Shown: positions 18,753-28,184 of the stretch, in pieces
How positions within the stretch are numbered: position 1 is the stretch's first letter
Layout: each line of letters begins with the position of its first letter
NCBI RefSeq assembly: GCF_900445235.1
Contig: NZ_UFSM01000001.1
Span: 4,931,959-4,995,958 of the forward strand
Direction: 5' to 3'
Source of the DNA: Aminobacter aminovorans
GTDB taxonomy: Bacteria > Pseudomonadota > Alphaproteobacteria > Rhizobiales > Rhizobiaceae
DNA: 64,000 nucleotides
Program-made: the position numbers and the translations under genes
Notes under the pieces: generated by a model
Databases searched by the model: none
The model's input: the letters and a program-made list of their open reading frames with translations, nothing else
Told to the model about the DNA's origin: nothing

Positions 18753-19730
18753 CTAGCCGCCCTCGGGTACCGGTGTCTCTGCCTCAGCGTTTACGATCCG
18801 ATCACGACGCAGCTGCCATCGCTCCGCTGTCTGCGGCTTGACGAACACCGACGTCACCTCGGGAACCTCGGCCTTGAGCTTTGCTTCCAGCCGTTCGACG
18901 CAGGCTTCGATCTCCGCGGCCGAGATTTGGTCGACGAAATCGAGGCTCAGCCCGGCAACGACCTGCTCCGGCCCCAGATGCACCGTCAGCACGCCATTGG
19001 CTTTCTCGACGGCGGGATCGGCCTGGGCAATCGCCAGGATCGCAGCCTGGACGTCGGGCAGGGCCGGCTCGCCCATCAGCAAGCCCTTGCTCTCGCGCGC
19101 CAGGAACACCGCCGTCGCGCCCAGAATCAGGCTGATGCCGATCGAAGCCGCGCCATCGAGCCAGGGCTGCTCGAAATAATGCGCGGCAAAAATGCCGGCA
19201 AAGGCAATGACAAGACCAAGCAATGCCGCGCTGTCTTCGAACAGCACCGTGTAGACGCTCGGGTCCTTGCTGCGGCGCACCGCCTGGATGTAGCCGAGAC
19301 TGCCCTTGCTGCTGCGGAACTCCTTGAGCGCGACCAGCCACGAACCGCCCTCGAACACCATACAGATGCCAAGCACCACATAGTTGATCAGTGGATTTTC
19401 GATCGGCTCAGGGTGAAGCATGTGGAGGACGCCTTCGTAGAAGGCGACACCGGCCCCGAGCGCGAAGACGAGCAGGGCAACGATAAAGCTCCAGAAATAA
19501 AGCTCCCGGCCATGGCCGAGCGGATGGGCGATGTCGGGTGGCCGGGCAGCGCGATGCAGTCCATAGAGCAGAAGCAGCCCGTTGCCGGTGTCGACCAGCG
19601 AATGCACGCCTTCCGACAGCATCGCCGAGCTGCCGGTGAAGGCGGCGGCCACGAACTTGGTGACGGCAATCAGCAGATTGCCGGCAATCGCTGCGAAGAT
19701 CACAAGTCTGGAGCCGGAGTGTCCTGCCAT
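18753..19730 (-). CDS. Cation diffusion facilitator transporter
   Basis: 325-residue CDF metal exporter, dimeric in the inner membrane, driven by protons. Six hydrophobic segments; TM2 has EGVHSLVDTGN (HSxxD metal site), followed by HPLGHGRELYFW, and TM5 region LFEDSAALLGL carries the second ED/xxD metal pair. The C-terminal cytosolic ferredoxin-like domain (about 215-305) is present. Metal (Zn, Fe, Co or Mn) not deducible. Confidence 0.9.
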   Translation of the reverse strand: MAGHSGSRLVIFAAIAGNLLIAVTKFVAAAFTGSSAMLSEGVHSLVDTGNGLLLLYGLHRAARPPDIAHPLGHGRELYFWSFIVALLVFALGAGVAFYEGVLHMLHPEPIENPLINYVVLGICMVFEGGSWLVALKEFRSSKGSLGYIQAVRRSKDPSVYTVLFEDSAALLGLVIAFAGIFAAHYFEQPWLDGAASIGISLILGATAVFLARESKGLLMGEPALPDVQAAILAIAQADPAVEKANGVLTVHLGPEQVVAGLSLDFVDQISAAEIEACVERLEAKLKAEVPEVTSVFVKPQTAERWQLRRDRIVNAEAETPVPEGG

Positions 19731-19882
19731 CGATCCCTCACCTCGGCGACTGTAGCGGGCGCATAGGTATGCTCAAGCCCTTTTCGCTGTCCGCATCAGG
19801 CGCTCCGGTGTCTCAAGACCCCTCTTGCAAGCGCGACAACTTCGCGTTTCACTTCGCTTCTCAGCAGCGGGAGAAACGAATC

Positions 19883-20008
19883 ATGGCCAAGGGTGCGATG
19901 AAAGCCGGGAAAGAAGCCCGGAAACCCAAGAAAGACGCCAAGAAGCCAGCACCTGCGCCGGCTTTCAAGGCGCCTCCGGTGCAAGCGACCAAGCTCAAGG
20001 ACAAATAG
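19883..20008 (+). CDS. Small Lys/Ala/Pro-rich basic protein, 41 residues
   Basis: [19 protein letters not shown] followed by a Pro/Ala linker and KDK end. Nearly a third Lys/Arg and no hydrophobic core, so likely disordered and possibly nucleic-acid binding. GGGAG stands 10 nt before ATG 19883; the longer frame from 19769 adds an unrelated head. Similar short lysine-rich proteins are, from memory, annotated widely in rhizobia without function. It precedes the riboswitch of the exporter gene by 85 bp. Confidence 0.6.
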   Translation: MAKGAMKAGKEARKPKKDAKKPAPAPAFKAPPVQATKLKDK

Positions 20009-20093
20009 TCCTCACGAGCCTGACACGGACCTCGCCCGGCTGTCACGGCCGGGCGCGGGTTGAACTTCTCCTCGAAAAACCTTATCTGAACGG

Positions 20094-20145
20094 GCGCAGG
20101 GACGGCCCTGCGCTTCCCCGAAAAAACCGGCTGGGACGACCCGCC
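20094..20145 (+). ncRNA. Guanidine-II (mini-ykkC) riboswitch upstream of the SMR exporter
   Basis: Two hairpins with ACGR tetraloops, the hallmark of guanidine-II riboswitches. P1: GCGCAGGG (20094-20101), loop ACGG, CCCTGCGC, a perfect 8-bp stem. P2: GGC-T-GGG (20129-20135), loop ACGA (20136-20139), CCC-GCC (20140-20145) with one bulged T. They are joined by 15 nt including AAAAAA. P2 ends 8 nt before the GGAG of the exporter gene, the usual place for translational control. Known for the class: guanidinium makes the two loops kiss and exposes the ribosome site. Confidence 0.85.
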
Positions 20146-20163
20146 ATCCCAATGGAGCGTTCC

Positions 20164-20478
20164 ATGGCTTGGACTTACCTGTTCTTCGCCGGCCTGTTTG
20201 AAATCGGCTGGGCTATCGGCCTGAAATATACTGACGGCTTCACCAAGCCGATGCCGACCGTCCTCACCATTGCCTCGATGATCGTCAGCCTAGGCCTGCT
20301 CGGCCTTGCGCTGAAGACGCTGCCCGTCGGCACCGCCTATGCGATCTGGACCGGCATCGGCACTGTCGGCACCGCGATGCTTGGCATCTGGCTCCTGGGC
20401 GAGCCCGCGACGGCACTGCGCCTCGCCTGTATCGGCCTGATCGTGTCTGGTATCGTCGGCCTCAAGCTGGTCGCCTGA
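20164..20478 (+). CDS. gdx: Guanidinium exporter, small multidrug resistance family
   Basis: 104-residue, four-helix SMR protein of the Gdx/SugE subgroup that swaps guanidinium for protons as a dual-topology dimer. Essential Glu13 is present ([16 protein letters not shown]), as are the [14 protein letters not shown] motif of TM3 and [17 protein letters not shown] of TM4. The start is ATG 20164 with GGAG 6 nt upstream; ATG 20152 would bury that site. The guanidine-II riboswitch directly upstream supports guanidinium rather than quaternary ammonium as the physiological substrate. Older name sugE. Confidence 0.93.
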   Translation: MAWTYLFFAGLFEIGWAIGLKYTDGFTKPMPTVLTIASMIVSLGLLGLALKTLPVGTAYAIWTGIGTVGTAMLGIWLLGEPATALRLACIGLIVSGIVGLKLVA

Positions 20479-20720
20479 TCCGCGGCCTTGCGGCGGCCTG
20501 CCCGAAACGGGCGGGCCTCACCCTTCCCCATTTCCTGTCTTGCATGACCTGACATCGACTGACGTCGAAGCGGCATACAAGGACGCGCAAAAGCGATCCG
20601 CGCCCGAGGTTTGGCAAGTCCCCGGTCGCGAATCGCTGACGATGTGAATTTTGCGCTATCGAGCCCGGCTAGCGGGCCGATGCGTCATTCCGGCGCGTGC
20701 AGGCGAAAGTGGACCTGCGC

Positions 20721-21149
20721 TCAGCCGTAGTTGGCCGAAGGCGGCATCCGCTTGCCGCGGGCCTTGCGGGCAGCATAACGCGCGTCGCGCTTGGCCTTGC
20801 GTTCGGCTTCATCGGACAGAACGCGGCTGATACGGTCGGCCTCTTCGGCCTCACGTGCCTTTGCCTCTGCCTGCGCAGCCTCTTCGGCGGCGAGACGTTC
20901 GGCTTCAGCCTTGGCTTCGCGCTCGGCCTTCTCAACGGCTTCGCGAGCCAGGCGTTCCTGCCTCAGCTTTTCCTTCTCGGCTTCGCGGATGGCGCGAGCT
21001 TCGAGGATAGCCTTGCGTTCGGCCTGACGGGCCAGAACGGCCGGATCGTCAGCTGCGGGGCGTGCCTTGTACTTTTCGAGGAGAGCTTTCTTTGCGTCAT
21101 TGGCAGCGTTACGCCGCTCAAAGACGTCTTTTTCTCGGTAGATTGCCAA
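20721..21149 (-). CDS. DUF6481 family coiled-coil protein
   Basis: 142 residues, highly charged and almost entirely helical: AEREAKAEAERLAAEEAAQAE-type heptads from about 40 to 115, Lys/Arg-rich ends and a terminal RGKRMPPSANYG. Matches the DUF6481 family found in Alphaproteobacteria; function unknown. Monocistronic with a long leader. Because of its repetitive Ala/Glu composition, homology searches will give spurious coiled-coil hits. Confidence 0.8.
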   Translation of the reverse strand: MAIYREKDVFERRNAANDAKKALLEKYKARPAADDPAVLARQAERKAILEARAIREAEKEKLRQERLAREAVEKAEREAKAEAERLAAEEAAQAEAKAREAEEADRISRVLSDEAERKAKRDARYAARKARGKRMPPSANYG

Positions 21150-21368
21150 TTTGATTTCCCTGGAGTCACTTCGCGCCGCTTACATACGCGGACGAAGGCA
21201 TAGTTCAAGCGCCAAAAAGGCATGTCTCCCATGAATTCGCGGTATGTTGCGGATAGGAAACGCTCTTTGACGCCAATCTCGATATGGATTGTTCACTAGA
21301 TCGCGTCTGGCGACCTCGTGGAGCGAGGGCTACCTCTAGCACAAACAATAGCGATAGGACCAGACTTC

Positions 21369-22421
21369 ATGGAACTTGGCCTCTACACTTTTGCGGACGT
21401 TAGCCCAGAGCCGGGGCCTGGTGCCATCGGAGCACACCAGCGACTGCGCAATCTCATCGAAGAAATCGAACTGGCCGACCAGGTCGGGCTCGACGTTTTC
21501 GGCCTTGGCGAGCACCATCGCCCCGATTATGCCGCCTCGGCACCCGTCATCGCACTTGCCGCCGCCGCTGAACATACCAAACGCATCCGGCTGACCAGCG
21601 CCGTGACGGTGCTGTCCTCAGACGATCCCGTGCGCGTGTTCCAGCAATTCGCCACGCTTGATCAGTTGTCCGGCGGGCGCGCAGAGATCATGGCTGGGCG
21701 CGGCTCGTTCATCGAATCGTTTCCGCTGTTCGGCTACAATCTCGAGGACTATGACGAATTGTTTGCCGAGAAACTCGATCTGCTCCTGGCATTGCGCGAG
21801 AGCGAACGCGTGACCTGGCAAGGCACGCACAGGGCGCCGATCAACGATCGCGGCGTCTACCCCCGCCCTTATCAGGACCTGCTGCCGATCTGGATCGCCA
21901 TTGGCGGCACACCGCAGTCGGCGGCGCGTGCCGGCGTGCTCGGACTGCCGCTGGCGCTCGCCATCATCGGCGGCGAACCAGCACGGTTCGCGCCGCTCTT
22001 CGATCTCTACCGCGAGGCCGCACGCCGCGCCGGTCAGGACACGGCAAAGCTCGCCACCAGCATCAATGTGCATGGCTTCATCGGCGAAACCACAGAACAG
22101 GCGGCGGACGACTTCTACCTGCCGCAGGCCGAGGTGATGAACCGCATCGGCCGCGAGCGCGGCTGGGGGCCGACGTCGAGAGCGCATTTCGATCAGTCGC
22201 GCGGCCCGAACGGGGCGCTCTTCGTCGGCAATCCGGAAGCGATGGCCGAAAAGATCGTGGCCCAGCACAAGATCTTCAAGAACGACCGGTTCCTGCTGCA
22301 GATGGCGATCGGCATCATGCCACATGACAAGATCATGAAGGCGATCGAGCTGTACGGCACCAGGGTGGCGCCGCTGGTGCGCAAGGAACTGGGCGTTCCC
22401 CAGGTCGACACGGCAGGCTGA
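21369..22421 (+). CDS. LLM-class flavin-dependent oxidoreductase (luciferase-like)
   Basis: 350-residue bacterial-luciferase-fold monooxygenase using FMNH2. Seen: [11 protein letters not shown] start, [15 protein letters not shown] (active-site/flavin segment), [32 protein letters not shown] and [19 protein letters not shown] 21369 is chosen; the frame reaches back to 21318 but without domain sequence. Substrate unknown. A second member of the superfamily is the next gene, 117 bp away, but the two are not close paralogues. Confidence 0.88.
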   Translation: MELGLYTFADVSPEPGPGAIGAHQRLRNLIEEIELADQVGLDVFGLGEHHRPDYAASAPVIALAAAAEHTKRIRLTSAVTVLSSDDPVRVFQQFATLDQLSGGRAEIMAGRGSFIESFPLFGYNLEDYDELFAEKLDLLLALRESERVTWQGTHRAPINDRGVYPRPYQDLLPIWIAIGGTPQSAARAGVLGLPLALAIIGGEPARFAPLFDLYREAARRAGQDTAKLATSINVHGFIGETTEQAADDFYLPQAEVMNRIGRERGWGPTSRAHFDQSRGPNGALFVGNPEAMAEKIVAQHKIFKNDRFLLQMAIGIMPHDKIMKAIELYGTRVAPLVRKELGVPQVDTAG

Positions 22422-22507
22422 GGCATCGGCGGAGGCGCGCTTTTTTCGCTGGACCAAAACATACCTTCAACGGGAAGGTTTGTTTGCGCCGCTAACGCTT
22501 CCTATAT

Positions 22508-22529
22508 CCGGCGGGTCCCCACCCGCCGG
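22508..22529 (+). promoter_or_regulatory. Hairpin overlapping the ribosome site of the second LLM gene
   Basis: CCGGCGGGT and ACCCGCCGG form a perfect 9-bp stem around CCCC. The final GG of the stem is the start of the GGAG preceding ATG 22539, so the hairpin could limit initiation. No T-run, hence not a terminator. Confidence 0.45.
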
Positions 22530-22538
22530 AGCTGCCTC

Positions 22539-23540
22539 ATGACCACCTTGTCCGTCCTCGACCTTTCGCCGGTCACCGAAGGCAGTACTGCCGCCCAGTC
22601 GCTGAGAAATACGCTCGACCTGGCGCGTCACGCAGAGAAACTCGGTTTCCATCGCTACTGGCTGGCCGAGCACCACAACATGGCCGGCATCGCAAGTGCT
22701 GCCACCTCTGTCGTCATCGCCCATGTCGCGGCCGGCACCAGCACCATCCGTGTCGGTGCCGGCGGCATCATGTTGCCCAATCACGCACCGCTGGTCATTG
22801 CCGAGCAGTTCGGCACACTTGCCGCCCTGCACCCCGGCCGCATCGACCTCGGCATCGGCCGCGCGCCCGGCACCGACATGCTGACCGCACGCGCCCTGCG
22901 CCGCAATCTCGAAGCCGGCGTCGATAATTTCCCGCAGGATGTCGTCGAGTTGATGGGCTATTTCGAGCCGGCAACGCCCGAACAGCGCATCCGCGCCGTA
23001 CCCGGCGAGGGCGAGCAGGTCGAAGTCTGGGTTCTCGGTTCCAGCCTCTACGGCGCCCAGTTGGCAGCCATGCTCGGCCTGCCCTACGCCTTCGCCTCGC
23101 ACTTCGCCCCCTCAGAGCTCGACCACGCGATCGAAATCTACCGCTCGCGCTTCCAACCCTCGGAGCGGCTGGCAAAACCCTACGTCATGGCCGGCATCAA
23201 CATCGTTGCCGCCGACACTGACGCAGAGGCAAAGTTGTTGTTCAGTTCGGTGCAGCAGGCTTTTGTCAATCTGCGTAGCGGCCGCCCCGGCCGCCTGCCC
23301 GCGCCGCTCGATGGTTATGAGCGCGAGCTCGACCCCGTCGCCCGCCAGATGCTGTCGCAGACGCTCGCCTGCGCCGTCGTCGGTTCACCCGAAACAGTGC
23401 AGCGCGGCGTCGAGGCGTTCATCTCGCGTACCGGTGCCGACGAACTGATGGTCACGGCCCAGGTGTTTGATCATCAGGCGCGCAAGCGCTCGTATGAAAT
23501 CCTGGCGGAAGTCGGTGCCGGATTTGCGAAGGCTGCGTAG
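22539..23540 (+). CDS. LLM-class flavin-dependent oxidoreductase, YhbW-like
   Basis: 333-residue luciferase-like monooxygenase. Typical segments: LSVLDLSPV start, [45 protein letters not shown] and [18 protein letters not shown] lies 7 nt before the ATG, partly in a hairpin. Members resemble E. coli YhbW, whose substrate is unknown. The 3' end faces a palindromic stretch before the convergent transglycosylase gene. Confidence 0.88.
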   Translation: MTTLSVLDLSPVTEGSTAAQSLRNTLDLARHAEKLGFHRYWLAEHHNMAGIASAATSVVIAHVAAGTSTIRVGAGGIMLPNHAPLVIAEQFGTLAALHPGRIDLGIGRAPGTDMLTARALRRNLEAGVDNFPQDVVELMGYFEPATPEQRIRAVPGEGEQVEVWVLGSSLYGAQLAAMLGLPYAFASHFAPSELDHAIEIYRSRFQPSERLAKPYVMAGINIVAADTDAEAKLLFSSVQQAFVNLRSGRPGRLPAPLDGYERELDPVARQMLSQTLACAVVGSPETVQRGVEAFISRTGADELMVTAQVFDHQARKRSYEILAEVGAGFAKAA

Positions 23541-23564
23541 CACGCCCTGGACCCGTTTACGGTG

Positions 23565-23684
23565 AGAGGGTAGCGCAGCGCGCTGCGAGCGAATCTATGA
23601 AGGGGCAAGCGCTGAGCGCGGAGGTTTTTGCCCTGCCCCCTTCATCCGACCCTCTGGACCGCCTTCCTCCCGCTCGGGGAGGAA
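23565..23684. repeat. Nested inverted repeats between convergent genes
   Basis: Outer arms AGAGGGT (23565-23571) and ACCCTCT (23649-23655), inner arms ATGAAGGGG (23597-23605) and CCCCTTCAT (23637-23645), and a separate hairpin CTTCCTCCC-GCTC-GGGGAGGAAG (23663-23684) ending next to the transglycosylase stop. Could fold as one cruciform-like transcript end or be a decayed palindromic repeat. No T-run. Confidence 0.5.
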
Positions 23685-23685
23685 G

Positions 23686-25098
23686 TTACCGCATCGCCTC
23701 GACGAGGCCCTTATCGGGAAAACACGTGGCCGCACGGCCATTCTTCGCCTGCCAGTCGCCGATCGACCGGCGCGTCTTGAAGCCCGGTAGACCGTCGGCT
23801 CCGCCGACGTCGTAGCCAAGCTTTTCCAGCCCGCGCTGCATCAAGGCCACATCGGAGCGGTAGAGCCCGTCGACCTTGCCCCAGCTACCGGCAAAACGCC
23901 GGTCGCCTGACGCGATCCGGTCGGCGCCATGGCCGATGAACAGCGCGTAGACATCGCTCTCATTATATTCCTTGAGCACGTAGAAATTCGGCGTGACGAT
24001 GAAGGCGGGGCCGTTCCGCCCGGCCGGCATCATCAGAAAACCTTCGGCCCGTGCCTCATTCTCAGGGAACGGCTTGCCGCCGACCCGGGTTATGCCCATC
24101 GCGGCCCAGTCCGCTATCTTCTTACCCTTGTCGGGGCCCTCCAGCGCGCAGGTAACATTCTCCGGCACCGACACCTCGAAACCCCAGTCGCGGCCCTTCA
24201 ACCAGCCATAGTGGACGAGATAGTTGGCGATCGAGGCCAGGGTGTCGGGTGTCGAGTTCCAGATGTCGGCGCGGCCATCGCCGTCGAAATCCACGGCATG
24301 CTGGAGGAACGAGGTCGGCAGGAACTGCGGCTGACCAAGCGCGCCGGCCCAGGACGAGCGCATCGCCTTGCGACTGACCAGCCCGCGCTCGACCATCTCG
24401 AGGCCGGCCAGCAGTTCCTTGCGGAACATCTCCTTGCGGGTGGCCAGGAACGCCTTGGTGCCCAGCACCTCGAAGGCATCATAGGGCATCTTGGCCGCAC
24501 CGAAGCCGGACTCCCGGCCCCAGATCGCCAGCACGACGCCGCCGGGCACGCCGAAACGCTTCTCGATCGAGGCGAGCGTCTTGGCGTTGGCGCCAGCACG
24601 GCTGCGTCCGCCTGCTGTGACCGCACCGAGCGTCTTCTCCGAGAAATAGTTGCCAGGCGAGCCGAACTCGGCCTGGTGCTGCTGCTTCGGCGTCTTCGGC
24701 TTTTCGCCCGGCAGCACGAGGTCGGGCAGCTTGAGATTGGGTCTTACGCCATCGAAGGCCGCTTCAAAGGTCGCCCTGGAGATGCCCTTGGCCTTGGCTT
24801 CCGGCCACAGGTCCTTGGTGAGCCAGGCCTGGAACTGATCGTCGATCTTCGCGGCGGCGGCGGGGACGGCGAATACGAAGCACGCAGCAAGCAGGATTGA
24901 TTTGAGGAACAGCGCTCTAGGTTGCCCGCCTCTGTCCTGCCGGACATCTCCCCCACAAGGGCGGAGATTGCCAGCGGCTATGCCGCGGCTCTTCCGCCAG
25001 CGATGAAGACTGGCGAAGATCGGCGTAAGGGCTGATCTCCCCTCTTGTGGGGGAGATGTCCGGCGGGACAGAGGGGGGCAACGTAGAGCGCTTGTCAT
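23686..25098 (-). CDS. Lytic murein transglycosylase (MltB type) with peptidoglycan-binding domain; N-terminus carries a palindromic repeat
   Basis: Cleaves peptidoglycan glycan strands in the periplasm. SLT_2/MltB catalytic domain with AIWGRESGFGAAK (catalytic Glu) and GALGQPQFLPTSFL, then a C-terminal PG_binding_1 domain (MQRGLEKLGYDVGGADG). The signal peptide FLKSILLAACFVFAVPAAAA is not at the N-terminus: about 62 codons lie before it, almost all inside a palindromic repeat (24911-25092). ATG 25098 has AGGGAGG at ideal distance and is 25 bp after recR, so it is the evident start; there is no other ATG, GTG or TTG in frame before the signal peptide. The 62-residue head may impair export. 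470 residues as predicted. Confidence 0.85.
   Translation of the reverse strand: MTSALRCPPLSRRTSPPQEGRSALTPIFASLHRWRKSRGIAAGNLRPCGGDVRQDRGGQPRALFLKSILLAACFVFAVPAAAAKIDDQFQAWLTKDLWPEAKAKGISRATFEAAFDGVRPNLKLPDLVLPGEKPKTPKQQHQAEFGSPGNYFSEKTLGAVTAGGRSRAGANAKTLASIEKRFGVPGGVVLAIWGRESGFGAAKMPYDAFEVLGTKAFLATRKEMFRKELLAGLEMVERGLVSRKAMRSSWAGALGQPQFLPTSFLQHAVDFDGDGRADIWNSTPDTLASIANYLVHYGWLKGRDWGFEVSVPENVTCALEGPDKGKKIADWAAMGITRVGGKPFPENEARAEGFLMMPAGRNGPAFIVTPNFYVLKEYNESDVYALFIGHGADRIASGDRRFAGSWGKVDGLYRSDVALMQRGLEKLGYDVGGADGLPGFKTRRSIGDWQAKNGRAATCFPDKGLVEAMR
24911..25092. repeat. Palindromic repeat element, copy A (182 bp)
   Basis: Terminal inverted repeats: the first 49 bp and the reverse complement of the last 49 bp differ at three positions, starting AGCGCTCTA and containing GCCGGACATCTCCCCCAC. 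About 60 bp of non-repeated centre. The AGCGCT ends are themselves palindromic, so the limits and any target duplication cannot be fixed by eye. The element lies inside the 5' coding part of the transglycosylase gene. A diverged copy is at 44505-44690. No transposase is encoded. Confidence 0.85.
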
Positions 25099-25123
25099 CC
25101 AGCCTCCCTGCAAGCCAATTACG

Positions 25124-25729
25124 TCAAAACACGGTCCGCGACTTGAGGGCCGCCGACAGCGTGCCTTCGTCGAGATAGTCGAGCTCGCCGCCAACCGGCA
25201 CGCCATGCGCCAGTCTTGTCACCTTGATGTCGAAGCCGGAGAGCTGGTCGGTAAGATAATGCGCCGTGGTCTGGCCCTCGACGGTGGCATTGACCGCCAG
25301 GATGACCTCGCTCACCCCGCCCTCGGCGATGCGGGTCACAAGTTGCCTGATGGTCAGCTGGTCGGGGCCAATGCCGTCGAGCGGCGACAACGTGCCGCCG
25401 AGCACATGGAACTTCGCGTTCATCGCACCGGCCCGCTCCAGCGCCCAGAGATCGGACACGTCCTCAACGACGATGATGGTGGTGGGGTCGCGGCGCGGAT
25501 CGGTGCAGATCATGCACGGATCCGAGGTATCGACATTGCCGCAGGTCGAGCATACCCGCACCTTGTCGACCGCTTCGCCCATGGCGGCGGCCAGCGGCGC
25601 AAGCAGCTGTTCCTTCTTCTTGATCAGGTGAAGGGCAGCACGGCGGGCCGAACGCGGCCCGAGCCCCGGCACCTTGGCCAGAAGCTGGATCAGGCGTTCG
25701 ATCTCGGGACCGGCGATTCGCTTCGACAT
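25124..25729 (-). CDS. recR: Recombination mediator protein RecR
   Basis: 201-residue DNA-clamp protein working with RecF/RecO to load RecA at gaps. Helix-hairpin-helix ([16 protein letters not shown], about 20-36), zinc finger with Cys60, 63, 72 and 75, and Toprim domain ([14 protein letters not shown]) are all present, ending with the Walker-like C-terminal strand. Start ATG 25729 ([13 protein letters not shown]). Lies between a cell-wall hydrolase gene and the transglycosylase gene on the same strand; ybaB and dnaX, its usual partners, are 2.1 kb away behind an oppositely oriented gene. Confidence 0.95.
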   Translation of the reverse strand: MSKRIAGPEIERLIQLLAKVPGLGPRSARRAALHLIKKKEQLLAPLAAAMGEAVDKVRVCSTCGNVDTSDPCMICTDPRRDPTTIIVVEDVSDLWALERAGAMNAKFHVLGGTLSPLDGIGPDQLTIRQLVTRIAEGGVSEVILAVNATVEGQTTAHYLTDQLSGFDIKVTRLAHGVPVGGELDYLDEGTLSAALKSRTVF

Positions 25730-25819
25730 GGAAGCGATATAAGACGTGTAGGGAACGGTGAGTAGTGAATAGTGAAGCGGGAAGCCGCCTGGTTCCTCCA
25801 TCCACTACCGACTATTCGC

Positions 25820-26533
25820 TCATTCCTGCATCGGCCGGTCCTGGCTGGCGATGAGCGCGCCGATGGCGTCGGCATCTTCCGGCATCGCCTGGAACGACAT
25901 CGCGCTGGCCAGTGCCGCATCGGAGCCGGCAGAGGCAACCGTGGTCGGCTGCGCCTCGACGACACCGGGCAGCGTCGGCTGTGCGGCGGAAGCAATCATC
26001 GTTTCCGGCTCAGTCGCCGGCAGCTTGCGCCGACTGCGCTTCTCGTAGAAGGCATTGCCGCCGGCAACCGTGGTGTAGTGCATGTTCTTATAGGGGAACT
26101 TCAGCCCGGCGGTGTGGAAGAACATCACCTCGGGTTTCACCTTGGGGTGGCGCTCGCCCTTGAGCACGGATTCCGCCGCCGCTTGCACATCCGGCAAGGC
26201 CTGGGAATTCATCGGCCGCGACAGCACCCCAGGCGCGAACTGGCCCTTCTGGCCGACGACACCGCAGACGCTGTCGCCATACTCGCCCGACTTGAGCCGG
26301 TTCATGACGACGCTGCCGACAGCAACGAGGCCGTCGCGGCTCGAGCGGTTGGATTCGAAAAACATCGCGCGCGCCAGGCATTCCTTGTCCTTCGCCGTAT
26401 AGGCGTAGGAACCCGAACGAACCGAACTCGTAGTGATGCCGTCAGCGAGCTTGCTGGTGGTGCACCCGGAAACGATAAACGGTGAGGCGACGACGCCGAC
26501 CAAAATCGGCATCTTCCAATTCTTGGCGATCAA
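25820..26533 (-). CDS. Cell wall hydrolase, SleB-like, probable lipoprotein
   Basis: 237 residues. N-terminal hydrophobic segment with lipobox IVSGC (Cys24) suggests a lipoprotein. The Hydrolase_2/SleB domain (about 48-165) includes the catalytic Glu in CLARAMFFESNRSS and VGSVVMNRLKSG, with QFAPG and FFHTAG. The C-terminal 65 residues are low-complexity Ala/Thr/Pro. The start is TTG 26533, preceded at 5 nt by GAGAGGGG; ATG 26512 would have its ribosome site too close. Predicted to trim peptidoglycan; first of three same-strand genes with recR and the transglycosylase. Confidence 0.85.
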   Translation of the reverse strand: MIAKNWKMPILVGVVASPFIVSGCTTSKLADGITTSSVRSGSYAYTAKDKECLARAMFFESNRSSRDGLVAVGSVVMNRLKSGEYGDSVCGVVGQKGQFAPGVLSRPMNSQALPDVQAAAESVLKGERHPKVKPEVMFFHTAGLKFPYKNMHYTTVAGGNAFYEKRSRRKLPATEPETMIASAAQPTLPGVVEAQPTTVASAGSDAALASAMSFQAMPEDADAIGALIASQDRPMQE

Positions 26534-26726
26534 AAGCGCCCCTCTCGTAAGCCCGCCACGTCCCCAGATTGCAGCAAGAATGCGCCCGTTTCGGGCAAAA
26601 TGATGGCCGAGCCGCCGATCGCGTCTTCTTGCCAGGCTCGCCTCTGCAACGCGCGGTCGCTATATGGTCGGTCGATGACAAGAAAAGGCGCGCTTTCGGG
26701 GCGGCCGAAATTGGTTGGAGGCGACC

Positions 26727-27767
<1,041 letters not shown>

Positions 27768-27786
27768 GCGCGTAGCTTGATGAGAA

Positions 27787-27811
27787 ACGGCGCCTGAAGA
27801 TCAGGCGCCGT
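27787..27811. terminator. Bidirectional hairpin terminator between adh and ybaB
   Basis: ACGGCGCCTGA-AGA-TCAGGCGCCGT, a perfect 11-bp stem with a 3-nt loop between convergent genes. On the minus strand it is followed by TTTCTC; the plus side lacks a real T-run. Confidence 0.7.
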
Positions 27812-27842
27812 CCCACTATTTCCTGTTCGTTTCCGGTCTTTC

Positions 27843-28166
27843 TCAGAACGGCAGCTTCATGCCGGGGGGGATCGGCAGGCCGGCGGTCAGCGCCTTGGTC
27901 TTTTCCTGCATCGTCGCCTCGACCTTGGCCTTGGCGTCGTTGTGCGCGGCGACGATCAAGTCCTCGAGGATCTCGCCCTCGCCTTCCTTAAGCAGCGACG
28001 GATCGATCTTCAGCGCCTTCATTTCCGACTTGCCGGACAGGGTCACGGTGACGAGGCCGCCGCCCGACTGGCCAGTGGCTTCGAGCAGGGCGACCTCTTC
28101 CTGCATGGCCTGCAGCTTGGCCTGCATTTCCTTCGCCTTGCCCATCAGGCCGAGGAGATCCTTCAT
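27843..28166 (-). CDS. YbaB/EbfC family nucleoid-associated protein
   Basis: 107-residue DNA-binding dimer, helix-strand-helix, with [19 protein letters not shown] coiled N-terminus and [14 protein letters not shown]-terminus typical of the family. Starts 18 bp after dnaX and is co-transcribed with it. Proposed role in nucleoid organisation or repair. Confidence 0.93.
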   Translation of the reverse strand: MKDLLGLMGKAKEMQAKLQAMQEEVALLEATGQSGGGLVTVTLSGKSEMKALKIDPSLLKEGEGEILEDLIVAAHNDAKAKVEATMQEKTKALTAGLPIPPGMKLPF

Positions 28167-28184
28167 CGTGTTTGTCCTTTCGTC

